From contig VSNB01000133.1 in NCBI GenBank assembly GCA_009774055.1, positions 1 through 8,952 of the forward strand: a stretch of DNA of 8,952 bases, read 5' to 3'. The stretch comes from Clostridiales bacterium. GTDB taxonomy: Bacteria > Bacillota > Clostridia > Oscillospirales > Oscillospiraceae. Positions 1 to 4,485 of the stretch are shown one piece after another (the stretch's first letter is position 1; each line of letters starts with the position of its first letter). The notes beneath the pieces are model-generated. The model ran no database searches and was not told the DNA's origin. It saw only the letters and a list, made by a program, of their open reading frames with translations. The translations under genes were made by a program, and so were the position numbers.

Positions 1-7
1 TTCGTTA

Positions 8-14
8 CCCCTCC
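8..14 (-). promoter_or_regulatory. Ribosome binding site for a gene beyond the left edge
   Basis: Read on the minus strand, GGAGGGG begins directly after the TAA stop of the 44-codon gene and is followed by only seven bases before the window ends. That is normal Shine-Dalgarno spacing for a start codon at or just past position 1. It implies the small gene is the first member of a leftward operon whose next gene is not visible. No start codon can be confirmed. Confidence 0.5.
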
Positions 15-149
15 TTACTTAGTCCCAGCCAGCTTCATCCAGCGGTTAAGCTCGGCCTTGTTCTTGAAACGGTAGTCGTTGCGGGTACCGTCTTCCCGGT
101 TGATAATGAGGACGTAGCCCTCGGCGGTTTTCCTGATTTCGTATTTCAT
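15..149 (-). CDS. Small hypothetical protein (44 aa), first gene of a leftward unit
   Basis: I do not recognise this gene. The 44-residue product begins MKYEIRKTAEGY and ends NRWMKLAGTK. The alternating pattern of the first half (YVLIINREDG, then NDYRF) suggests two or three beta strands, and the last third (KAELNRWMKLAG) suggests one amphipathic helix. It is basic, with no signal peptide or membrane segment. The start is supported by a strong GGAGGT Shine-Dalgarno six bases upstream, and a consensus-like promoter (TTGATT, 17 bp, TATAAT) lies about 55 bp further upstream. A second Shine-Dalgarno follows the stop, so an operon probably continues left. It is divergent from the helix-turn-helix regulator gene and shares its operator region. 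Small proteins in this position are common in mobile elements, but no function can be assigned. Confidence 0.72.
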   Translation of the reverse strand: MKYEIRKTAEGYVLIINREDGTRNDYRFKNKAELNRWMKLAGTK

Positions 150-203
150 GGTTGCTACCTCCGTTTTGATTTTGGTTTGTTTCCCTTCCCTTATCTTGAT
201 TAC

Positions 204-232
204 ATTATACCTCCCATGTGAGTGGAAATCAA
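204..232 (-). promoter_or_regulatory. Leftward sigma-A promoter of the 44-codon gene
   Basis: On the minus strand, TTGATT (227-232) is separated by exactly 17 bp from a perfect TATAAT (204-209). Transcription would start near 197, giving a leader of about 48 nt before the ATG at 149. The spacer contains one of the three operator-like sites (211-224), so a bound regulator would directly block RNA polymerase. Seen in sequence; activity is inferred. Confidence 0.72.
211..224. promoter_or_regulatory. Operator-like site 1 (in leftward promoter spacer)
   Basis: CTCCCATGTGAGTG matches site 2 at 11 of 14 positions. It lies inside the 17-bp spacer of the leftward promoter. It is the least palindromic of the three sites. 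Confidence 0.45.
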
Positions 233-254
233 GTCGTAATAATGCACAAATTTA

Positions 255-268
255 CACCCGTATGAGTG
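255..268. promoter_or_regulatory. Operator-like site 2 (between the divergent promoters)
   Basis: CACCCGTATGAGTG is an imperfect palindrome inside ACACCC-GTAT-GAGTGT (5 of 6 arm positions pair). It matches site 3 at 10 of 14 positions and site 1 at 11 of 14. It sits between the -35 elements of the two divergent promoters, 44 bp from site 1 and 38 bp from site 3, all in the same orientation. Confidence 0.5.
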
Positions 269-282
269 TCTATTTTGCCGGG

Positions 283-310
283 TTGACAAACCCACCCGCA
301 CGGGTATAAA
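283..310 (+). promoter_or_regulatory. Rightward sigma-A promoter of the XRE regulator
   Basis: A perfect TTGACA (283-288) is followed 16 bp later by TATAAA (305-310); an alternative -10, TAAAAT (307-312), gives an 18-bp spacer. Transcription would start near 317, only some 16 nt before the ATG at 334, so the leader is little more than the Shine-Dalgarno. Confidence 0.72.
293..306. promoter_or_regulatory. Operator-like site 3 (in rightward promoter spacer)
   Basis: CACCCGCACGGGTA contains the perfect inverted repeat ACCCG-CA-CGGGT (294-305). It fills the spacer between the -35 and -10 elements of the regulator's own promoter, overlapping the -10 by two bases. This is the classic arrangement for autorepression by a small helix-turn-helix protein; binding itself is inferred. 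Confidence 0.55.
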
Positions 311-333
311 ATAAATATCAGGAGGTGCGTACA

Positions 334-627
334 ATGGCAAGGCGTATGAAGGTATCCGACAACATGACCAAAATAGACACGATGTGCATTGAGCAAGGAA
401 TAAGCCGGACAGAGCTGGCGGAGCGTAGCGGCGTCCCCAGGCGGACCCTTGAGAATTGGAGCATGAGGACCCGGCTCCCCCGTGACGTTTACCAGCTTTA
501 CAAGGTTGCCCAGGCCCTGGGCTGCAGCATTGAGGACATAATGGAGCCGGAGCCGCAAGAGGACGGCCAGCCGGAGGCCCAGGACACCCCCGCCCCGGAG
601 GCGCAACAGGAAAGCCCGGAGGGATAG
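334..627 (+). CDS. XRE-type helix-turn-helix regulator (97 aa)
   Basis: A small DNA-binding protein of the Cro/CI (XRE) type, probably a repressor of its own gene and of the divergent small gene. Residues about 12-70 form the helix-turn-helix domain: EQGISRTELAERSGVPRRTL is the typical helix 2-turn-recognition helix stretch, followed by the family-typical LPRDVYQLYKVAQALGCSIEDI. Residues 71-97 are a Pro/Glu/Gln-rich acidic tail with no predicted fold. I chose the ATG at 334 because GGAGGTG (321-327) lies six bases upstream; a GTG at 325 overlaps that Shine-Dalgarno. The gene is alone in its transcript, running from its own promoter to a strong terminator at 644. No dimerisation domain, peptidase domain or signal peptide is present. 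The family is clear; the targets are inferred from the operator-like sites. Confidence 0.85.
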   Translation: MARRMKVSDNMTKIDTMCIEQGISRTELAERSGVPRRTLENWSMRTRLPRDVYQLYKVAQALGCSIEDIMEPEPQEDGQPEAQDTPAPEAQQESPEG

Positions 628-643
628 ACCCTCCGGGCATAAG

Positions 644-684
644 AATAGGCACCCGGCCACAAGGCCGGATGCCTATTTTCTTTT
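644..684 (+). terminator. Rho-independent terminator of the XRE regulator gene
   Basis: Arms 644-658 and 663-677 pair over 15 positions with one C-A mismatch around an ACAA loop, followed by TTTTCTTTT. It begins 17 bp after the regulator stop. The minus-strand side lacks a good T run, so it acts mainly rightward, although the stem would also be met by transcripts leaving ssrA. Confidence 0.88.
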
Positions 685-713
685 ACCGCTTTTTCAGCAG
701 CGGCAGGGACAGA

Positions 714-754
714 ACGAACACAGGACCAACGAAATAAATCGTTGCCCGGTTCGT
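714..754. repeat. Nested inverted repeats beside the ssrA 3' end
   Basis: ACGAAC (714-719) is the inverse of GTTCGT (749-754), and inside it CAACGA (727-732) is the inverse of TCGTTG (739-744). The shared core ACGAA/TTCGT occurs twice forward and once inverted, all within 55 bp of the tmRNA CCA end. Arm-type recombinase sites near an att site look like this, but it could also be a plain stem-loop; there is no T run for a terminator. Confidence 0.4.
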
Positions 755-766
755 CTGGCCCCCTTT

Positions 767-1137
767 TGGTGGAGGTGAGGGGAGTCGAACCCCTGTCCGA
801 AAACAATTTCACGGGATTTTCTCCGGGCGCAGGCGGTTATTCCGGGAGGCTAAACCCTCCCCGTTCCCCTTCCGGCAGGCAAGCCGCCACGCCTGCCGGT
901 CAGGTGAGAGTCATGATGCATGGCACGGTCAACTCTTTCCGTACGCACGTTCACCGCTAAACGACGCCCTTCTTAAGCCGCGGTACTCTTAAGTCGGACG
1001 GCTGCGCCTAATCAGGCAGCAGCAAGAACAGTTCTATTGTTGTTCTTTAATTTATAAAGGTGCCCATGATTAAGGTGGCTGGGCGCCACCGCCCGCTGAT
1101 CCCGCTTCCTCATCCCCGTCGAAACCGGTACACCCCC
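767..1137 (-). ncRNA. ssrA: Transfer-messenger RNA (tmRNA)
   Basis: Rescues ribosomes stalled on broken mRNA: it enters the A site as an alanyl-tRNA mimic with SmpB, then serves as template for a degradation tag. The 5' end GGGGGUG pairs with CACCUCC before the 3' A-CCA (one G-U pair), giving a 371-nt one-piece molecule of normal length. Conserved signatures are visible: CCGGUUUCGACGGGGAU near the 5' end and the T-arm GGGGUUCGACUCCCC near the 3' end. The tag frame ends at a UGA (1012-1014) and reads K-N-N-N-R-T-V-L-A-A-A (codons 1047 down to 1015); the exact resume codon is not certain. The stop codon sits in the loop of a helix (GCCU-GAUU-AGGC), as expected for helix 5. The CCA is encoded. 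It has its own promoter and lies downstream of smpB and a cyclophilin on the same strand. Confidence 0.97.
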
Positions 1138-1143
1138 ATAGTT

Positions 1144-1168
1144 CCGGACTGAGCATAGCACAGTCCGG
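1144..1168. repeat. Inverted repeat enclosing the ssrA -10 element
   Basis: CCGGACTG (1144-1151) and CAGTCCGG (1161-1168) form a perfect 8-bp inverted repeat around a 9-bp centre that contains the ssrA -10 hexamer. It is 35 bp past the cyclophilin stop, but neither strand has a T run after it, so an intrinsic terminator is unlikely. It could be an operator. Confidence 0.5.
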
Positions 1169-1180
1169 GCGGGAAAACAA
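1152..1180 (-). promoter_or_regulatory. Sigma-A promoter of ssrA (extended -10)
   Basis: On the minus strand, TTGTTT (1175-1180) and TATGCT (1152-1157) are 17 bp apart, with the extended -10 dinucleotide TG one base upstream of the -10. Transcription would start about eight bases before the mature 5' end at 1137, leaving a short leader for RNase P to remove. Confidence 0.65.
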
Positions 1181-1202
1181 GTTAATTTTCTGTAACAGTG
1201 CC

Positions 1203-1727
1203 TTATTTTTTCTCCGGCTCCGGGTATTCCTCCCCGCGGGTGTCCACCCGGATGGAGGCGATGACCTGGGGCTTGTTGGGCTTGTCATTCGTCATGGAGC
1301 GGGGCGTCCGGGACACCTCCACCGCAGCCTCAGGGTTCTCCGTGATCTTGCCGAAGGCGGCGTACTGGCCGTCCAGATGGGGCGCGGCGCCCACCATAAT
1401 AAAGAACTGGCTGCCGGCGCTGTCCGGATGCATGGACCGCGCCATTGACAGCACGCCCAAAGTGTGCTTGAGGTCATTCCGCTCAAAGCCGTTGCCGGAA
1501 AACTCTCCGCGGATCTCGTACCCGGGACCGCCCATGCCGGTACCGTCGGGACAGCCTCCCTGAATCATGAACCCAGGGATTACCCGATGAAACGTCAGCC
1601 CGTCATAATAGCCGCTGTTGGCGAGGGAAATGAAATTGTTCACCGTGTTGGGCGCCTTCTCCGGGTACAGCTCTCCGGTCATCGCCTGACCGTTTTCCAG
1701 CGTAATGGTTACCGTCGGATTGCTCAT
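1203..1727 (-). CDS. Cyclophilin-type peptidyl-prolyl cis-trans isomerase
   Basis: Catalyses cis-trans isomerisation of Xaa-Pro bonds during protein folding. The 174-residue protein is one cyclophilin domain: FHRVIPGFMIQGG at residues 46-58 carries the catalytic Arg48 and Gln56, GVLSMAR is at 91-97, SAGSQFFI at 103-110 and HLDGQYAAFGKI at 117-128. The position equivalent to human cyclophilin A Trp121 is His117, as is common in bacterial forms that bind cyclosporin poorly. There is no signal peptide or membrane segment, so it acts in the cytoplasm. The start follows a GGAAGGAG site about ten bases upstream. It lies 24 bp after smpB on the same strand and almost certainly shares its transcript; ssrA follows with its own promoter. 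The tail after residue 150 is charged and Pro-rich. Family is sure; the client proteins are unknown. Confidence 0.95.
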   Translation of the reverse strand: MSNPTVTITLENGQAMTGELYPEKAPNTVNNFISLANSGYYDGLTFHRVIPGFMIQGGCPDGTGMGGPGYEIRGEFSGNGFERNDLKHTLGVLSMARSMHPDSAGSQFFIMVGAAPHLDGQYAAFGKITENPEAAVEVSRTPRSMTNDKPNKPQVIASIRVDTRGEEYPEPEKK

Positions 1728-1751
1728 CGTAATTTTTCTCCTTCCAGTCTT

Positions 1752-2219
1752 CTATCGGTTATAGGATTTCATCGCCCGGTCTATATCCCGCTTGGCGTCC
1801 CGTTTGGCGATGGCATCCCGTTTGTCGTAATTTTTCTTGCCCTTGCACAGACCGACTTCTACCTTCACCCGCGCATTTTTAAAATATACGCTCAGCGGCA
1901 CCAGGGCATAGCCGTCCTGCTGGGCCAGCGCCTGCAAACGATGGATCTCCCGCTTGTGCATCAGCAGCCGCCGGGGGCGAACCGGGTCGCGGTTGAAAAT
2001 ATTGCCGTGCTCGTAGGGGCTCACATGCATTCCGTGGAGGTAGATTTCCCCATTCTTGGCGATACAGTAGGCGTCCTTCAAATTCAGCGTTCCCGCCCGG
2101 ATGGATTTGACTTCCGTACCGAACAGTTCGATCCCCGCCTCAAAGCGGTCCTCTACAAAGTAGTCATGGTGGGCCTTTCGGTTCTGCGCGGCAATCTTGA
2201 TCCCTTTTTTATCCGCCAA
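1752..2219 (-). CDS. smpB: SsrA-binding protein SmpB
   Basis: Small RNA-binding protein that binds the tRNA-like end of tmRNA and places it in the ribosomal A site during trans-translation. Clear family stretches are HHDYFVEDRFEAGIELFGTEVKSIR, the NGEIYLHGMHVSPYEHGN segment of the beta barrel, RRLLMHKREIHRL, and the basic C-terminal tail (GKKNYDKRDAIAKRDAKRDIDRAMK) that reaches into the mRNA channel. The length, 155 residues, is normal. The start is TTG at 2219: GGGGGAGG lies six bases upstream and the protein then begins ADKKGIKIAAQNRKAHHDY. The open frame extends upstream to 2411, but that part runs through a promoter and two hairpins and resembles nothing in SmpB. It is the first gene of a leftward unit with the cyclophilin, and ssrA lies just beyond. 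Confidence 0.97.
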   Translation of the reverse strand: MADKKGIKIAAQNRKAHHDYFVEDRFEAGIELFGTEVKSIRAGTLNLKDAYCIAKNGEIYLHGMHVSPYEHGNIFNRDPVRPRRLLMHKREIHRLQALAQQDGYALVPLSVYFKNARVKVEVGLCKGKKNYDKRDAIAKRDAKRDIDRAMKSYNR

Positions 2220-2251
2220 GTGGTTCCTCCCCCTTTCCAAAAGCAACATAT

Positions 2252-2280
2252 AATATAGCACATAATTTCTGTTGATGCAA
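2252..2280 (-). promoter_or_regulatory. Sigma-A promoter of smpB (extended -10)
   Basis: On the minus strand, TTGCAT (2275-2280) and TATATT (2252-2257) are 17 bp apart, with TG one base before the -10. The start point would be near 2245, about 26 nt before the TTG start codon, leaving room for the GGGGGAGG site. Confidence 0.65.
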
Positions 2281-2320
2281 GCAATTTCTGGGCGGTCAAC
2301 GCCATCTCCCGCTCCCACAA

Positions 2321-2356
2321 CAAAAGCCGCCCGCAACTTACCTAGCGGGCGGCTTT
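2321..2356 (-). terminator. Terminator of the 2436-2846 gene
   Basis: Arms 2323-2334 and 2345-2356 form a perfect 12-bp GC-rich stem (AAAGCCGCCCGC and its complement) with a 10-nt loop. Read leftward it is followed by TTTTGTTG, a modest T run. It separates the upstream hypothetical gene from the smpB promoter. Confidence 0.72.
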
Positions 2357-2369
2357 GTCTACAATCTAA

Positions 2370-2396
2370 GGCGCGGCCGGATATCCCGACCGCGCC
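2370..2396. repeat. GC-rich hairpin upstream of the terminator
   Basis: GGCGCGG (2370-2376) pairs with CCGCGCC (2390-2396), continuing as CGG/CCG after one mismatch, around an ATATC loop. There is no clear T run. Together with the 8-bp inverted repeat AAAGATGC-TCT-GCATCTTT at 2410-2428, it makes three hairpins in a row after the 2436-2846 gene. Confidence 0.55.
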
Positions 2397-2435
2397 GCAG
2401 TGTACCCCCAAAGATGCTCTGCATCTTTTTCATAA

Positions 2436-2846
2436 TCACTCTAAATCCACGCTGATATGATCCGTCCCATGGGCCTCGAACTCCCCCATGTACTGCTCCA
2501 TCCGGTCCATGACCTCGTCATAGTTCTCCTCGGTGGCCCGTTCGGCGTCCAGGTCCCGGAGGGCCAGCTCCTCGGCCAGGATCTCGAAAAAGGTCACATC
2601 CTCATAGGCCATGATGGCCTCGTGGATGCCCCCCTCGGCGAAGGCCCGGGAGGGGATGATCTCCCGGTTGTACAGCTCTACCAGGGGTGCCATGCCGTGG
2701 TCCAGACAGTGGGAGAACACCAGGCTCTCCACCTGGTCGTAATCCCGGATGCGGTCGTCCCCCCGGGTGGAATTCAGCACCCAGTTGCCTATGTACACCA
2801 GATCCAGCAGGCGGCGGAATTGTTTTTCCGTCATGTGCAGCTCCAT
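2436..2846 (-). CDS. Conserved-looking acidic hypothetical protein (136 aa)
   Basis: I do not recognise a family. The protein begins MELHMTEKQFRRLLDLVYIG and looks all-helical and soluble, with no signal peptide, membrane segment or cysteine pair. The C-terminal half is strongly acidic (FEILAEELALRDLDAERATEENYDEVMDRMEQYMGEFEAHG), and the chain ends ISVDLE. The start at 2846 is set by a doubled GGAGGGAGG site seven bases upstream; the open frame continues 23 codons further, but those precede the Shine-Dalgarno. Transcription probably starts from an extended -10 near 2886-2891 and ends at the hairpins between 2323 and 2428. It is divergent from murI. It is likely a real gene because of the good ribosome binding site, promoter and terminator, and an amino acid composition typical of protein. 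Confidence 0.82.
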   Translation of the reverse strand: MELHMTEKQFRRLLDLVYIGNWVLNSTRGDDRIRDYDQVESLVFSHCLDHGMAPLVELYNREIIPSRAFAEGGIHEAIMAYEDVTFFEILAEELALRDLDAERATEENYDEVMDRMEQYMGEFEAHGTDHISVDLE

Positions 2847-2885
2847 GATAAGACCTCCCTCCGGAAAGTGAAAATCAGTAAGCAC

Positions 2886-2891
2886 AGTATA
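2886..2891 (-). promoter_or_regulatory. Extended -10 promoter of the 136-aa gene
   Basis: On the minus strand TGCTATACT gives the -10 TATACT with an extended TG. The -35 at 17 bp is poor (TGGAAT), as is common with extended -10 promoters. The start point would be near 2879, leaving a leader of roughly 33 nt. Confidence 0.5.
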
Positions 2892-2948
2892 GCAGAAACC
2901 TTCGAAAAATTCCACAGAAAATACAGGGCAAAAAGCCCAAAATTTTAC

Positions 2949-2977
2949 TTGTTATCCCTGATAAATCATAGTACAAT
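2949..2977 (+). promoter_or_regulatory. Sigma-A promoter of murI
   Basis: TTGTTA (2949-2954) and TACAAT (2972-2977) are 17 bp apart. The start point near 2984 leaves a leader of about 53 nt that carries a hairpin before the ribosome binding site. Confidence 0.68.
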
Positions 2978-3000
2978 AGTAAAGCTGTACAATACACCCT

Positions 3001-3019
3001 CGTCCGCCCTCCGCGGACG
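3001..3019 (+). repeat. Hairpin in the murI leader
   Basis: CGTCCGC (3001-3007) pairs perfectly with GCGGACG (3013-3019) around CCTCC. It ends five bases before the GGGAGG ribosome binding site (3025-3030). The loop CCTCC is complementary to that GGGAGG core, so a competing fold could hide the site; regulation is inference only. Confidence 0.45.
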
Positions 3020-3036
3020 GGAAAGGGAGGACTGTT

Positions 3037-3852
3037 TTGAACCCTCGTTCCATCGGCGTATTCGACTCCGGCCTGGGGGGGCTGACCGCCGTGCGGCAGC
3101 TGCGGCGTCTGATGCCCTCTGAGAATATTATATACTTCGGGGATACCGCCCGTGTCCCCTACGGCAACCGCAGCCGGGAGACGCTGCTGCAGTACGCCCG
3201 GCAGGATATGCGCTTCCTCTCCGGCTTCGACCTCAAGGCGGTGGTCATCGCCTGCGGCACCATCAGCGCCAACTGCCTGGAGGAGCTGCGCCGGGAGAGC
3301 GCCGTGCCCGTCACCGGGGTGGTGGAGCCCGCCGTGGAGCGGGCGGCGGCGGCCACCCGGTCCGGGAAGGTCGGCCTGATCGCCACCCGGGCCTCCGTGG
3401 GCAGCGGAGCCTATGAGCGGGCCTTCCGGCGGCTGGACCCGGCCTTGGAGGTCCGTGCCCTGGCCTGCCCCCTCTTCGTGCCTCTGGTGGAGGAGGGCCG
3501 GTGCCGCCCCGGCGACGTGGTCATTGAGACGGTGGCCCGGGAGTACCTGGCGCCGCTGCGGGAGGCGGGGGTGGACACCCTGGTACTGGGCTGTACCCAC
3601 TACCCCCTGCTGCAGGAGGTCATCGGCGGCGTCATGGGCCCGGACGTGGCCCTGGTGGACGTGGGGGCCGAGGCGGCCGGGGCCTGCCGGGACCTGCTGG
3701 CGGCGGAGGATGCCCTGGCGGACCGTCCGGCGGGCTCGGTCCGGTTCTATACCAGCGACCGGGCGGTGAATTTCCAGCGGCTGGCCTCCCTGTTCCTGGG
3801 AGAGGAGGCCGGGGGCGCGGTGGAACAGGTGGACATTTTTCAATATGGATGA
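3037..3852 (+). CDS. murI: Glutamate racemase
   Basis: Interconverts L- and D-glutamate, supplying D-glutamate for peptidoglycan; cytoplasmic, cofactor-independent. Family landmarks: GVFDSGLGGL at residues 7-16 with Asp10 and Ser11, YFGDTARVPYG at 33-43, the first catalytic cysteine Cys73 in VVIACGTISAN, and the second, Cys186, followed by His188 in LVLGCTHYPLL. The canonical motif around the first cysteine is ACNT; here it is ACGT, an Asn-to-Gly change discussed under findings. At 271 residues the length is normal. The start is TTG at 3037 with GGGAGG six bases upstream; the next residues NPRSIGVFDSG fit the family N-terminus. The stop overlaps the start of the DUF1934 gene by 4 bp (ATGA), so the two are translationally coupled. 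It is transcribed from its own promoter at 2949-2977. Confidence 0.95.
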   Translation: MNPRSIGVFDSGLGGLTAVRQLRRLMPSENIIYFGDTARVPYGNRSRETLLQYARQDMRFLSGFDLKAVVIACGTISANCLEELRRESAVPVTGVVEPAVERAAAATRSGKVGLIATRASVGSGAYERAFRRLDPALEVRALACPLFVPLVEEGRCRPGDVVIETVAREYLAPLREAGVDTLVLGCTHYPLLQEVIGGVMGPDVALVDVGAEAAGACRDLLAAEDALADRPAGSVRFYTSDRAVNFQRLASLFLGEEAGGAVEQVDIFQYG

Positions 3853-4283
3853 TGATGGAAAAAGAGATTATATTGTTTGTCCGGGGGGAGCAGACCTATG
3901 ACAGTGATTCCCCCGAGGTAACGGAGCTGGCCACCGAGGGCCGGATGACCATGGACGGCGGGGAGATCACCCTGACCTACCAGGAGTCGGAGCTCACCGG
4001 CATGGAGGGCACCACCACCCGGTTCACCATTCGGGGGGACATGGTGACGCTGGAGCGCACAGGGATGGTGGTATCCCGGATGGAGTTCAAGCAGGGGGAG
4101 CGCAGCAGCTCTCTCTACGAAACCCCCTGGGGCACTATGGTGGTGGACGTCGCCACCACCAGGCTGGCCCACCGCCTCACCGAGCGGGGCGGCGTGCTGG
4201 AGATCGCCTTCACCATCGCCGTCAACCACCAGGTGACGGGGGAGAACCGGTTCAAAATTCGGGTGAAAGAGATGGCAAGGTAA
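3849..4283 (+). CDS. DUF1934 (YwiB-family) beta-barrel protein
   Basis: Member of the DUF1934/YwiB family, a small calycin-like beta barrel of unknown role. The order of motifs fits: an N-terminal strand EIILFVRGEQ, a region rich in beta strands (GEITLTYQESELTGMEGTTTRF, then GDMVTLERTGMVVSRMEFKQGERSSSLYETPWGTMVVDV), and the closing strands LEIAFTIAVNHQVTGENRFKIRV. At 144 residues the length is typical. The start is ATG 3849 in an ATGA overlap with murI; ATG codons at 3852 and 3855 are also possible because three methionines are in a row. No strong Shine-Dalgarno precedes it, which fits coupling to murI translation. In Bacillus subtilis the relative ywiB adjoins argS. Here a foreign-looking kinase gene lies between the two. 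Confidence 0.86.
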   Translation: MMMEKEIILFVRGEQTYDSDSPEVTELATEGRMTMDGGEITLTYQESELTGMEGTTTRFTIRGDMVTLERTGMVVSRMEFKQGERSSSLYETPWGTMVVDVATTRLAHRLTERGGVLEIAFTIAVNHQVTGENRFKIRVKEMAR

Positions 4284-4291
4284 CCTGAAGA

Positions 4292-4446
4292 TTTCACACA
4301 AGATTTACTAGGGCATGTGTGAAAAATGTCAAAACGCCCAAGCAGCGGATCTTTTTCCGCTGTGCGGCGTTAAAAATTCTTGAAATCCGTCAGGATTCCT
4401 GCGAATTTTTGCTTTGCCCAGCGAAAAAAATCTCTCGCTGTTGGGC
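4292..4446. repeat. Run of four hairpins in the DUF1934-kinase gap
   Basis: Four inverted repeats follow one another in a 202-bp gap. (1) TTTCACACA 4292-4300 with TGTGTGAAA 4316-4324. (2) AACGCC plus CAGCGGA (4333-4349) with TCCGCTG plus GGCGTT (4356-4371). (3) AAAAATTC 4372-4379 with GAATTTTT 4403-4410, enclosing CAGG-ATT-CCTG. (4) TGCC plus CAGCGA (4415-4425) with TCGCTG and GGCA (4435-4446). None has a clean terminator T run except possibly the third. It may be a structured repeat element, an RNA, or a set of weak terminators for the murI unit. Confidence 0.6.
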
Positions 4447-4485
4447 ATTCCGCCATTTATCAAACAAGCCCTAGAAGGCGCAATT

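Noticed and set aside
1..766. Second copy of the tmRNA 3' end (att duplicate)
   Set aside because: I looked for the T-arm/CCA end sequence on both strands in this stretch and found none; any partner site must lie outside the window.
742..960. 72-codon plus-strand frame
   Set aside because: It lies antisense to the tmRNA gene, which explains all of this sequence.
1144..1168. Intrinsic terminator for the cyclophilin gene
   Set aside because: The stem is good but neither strand has a T run after it, and its centre is the ssrA -10.
1752..2411. SmpB with a 64-residue N-terminal extension
   Set aside because: The extension crosses the smpB promoter and two hairpins, while a TTG with an ideal Shine-Dalgarno gives a normal 155-residue SmpB.
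2971..2993. Direct repeat GTACAAT, 16 bp apart, at the murI promoter
   Set aside because: The first copy is the -10 element, and a 7-bp repeat in AT-rich promoter DNA is easily due to chance.
2875..3843. 322-codon minus-strand frame across murI
   Set aside because: It mirrors the GC-rich murI gene, has no ribosome binding site, and its composition is unlike protein.
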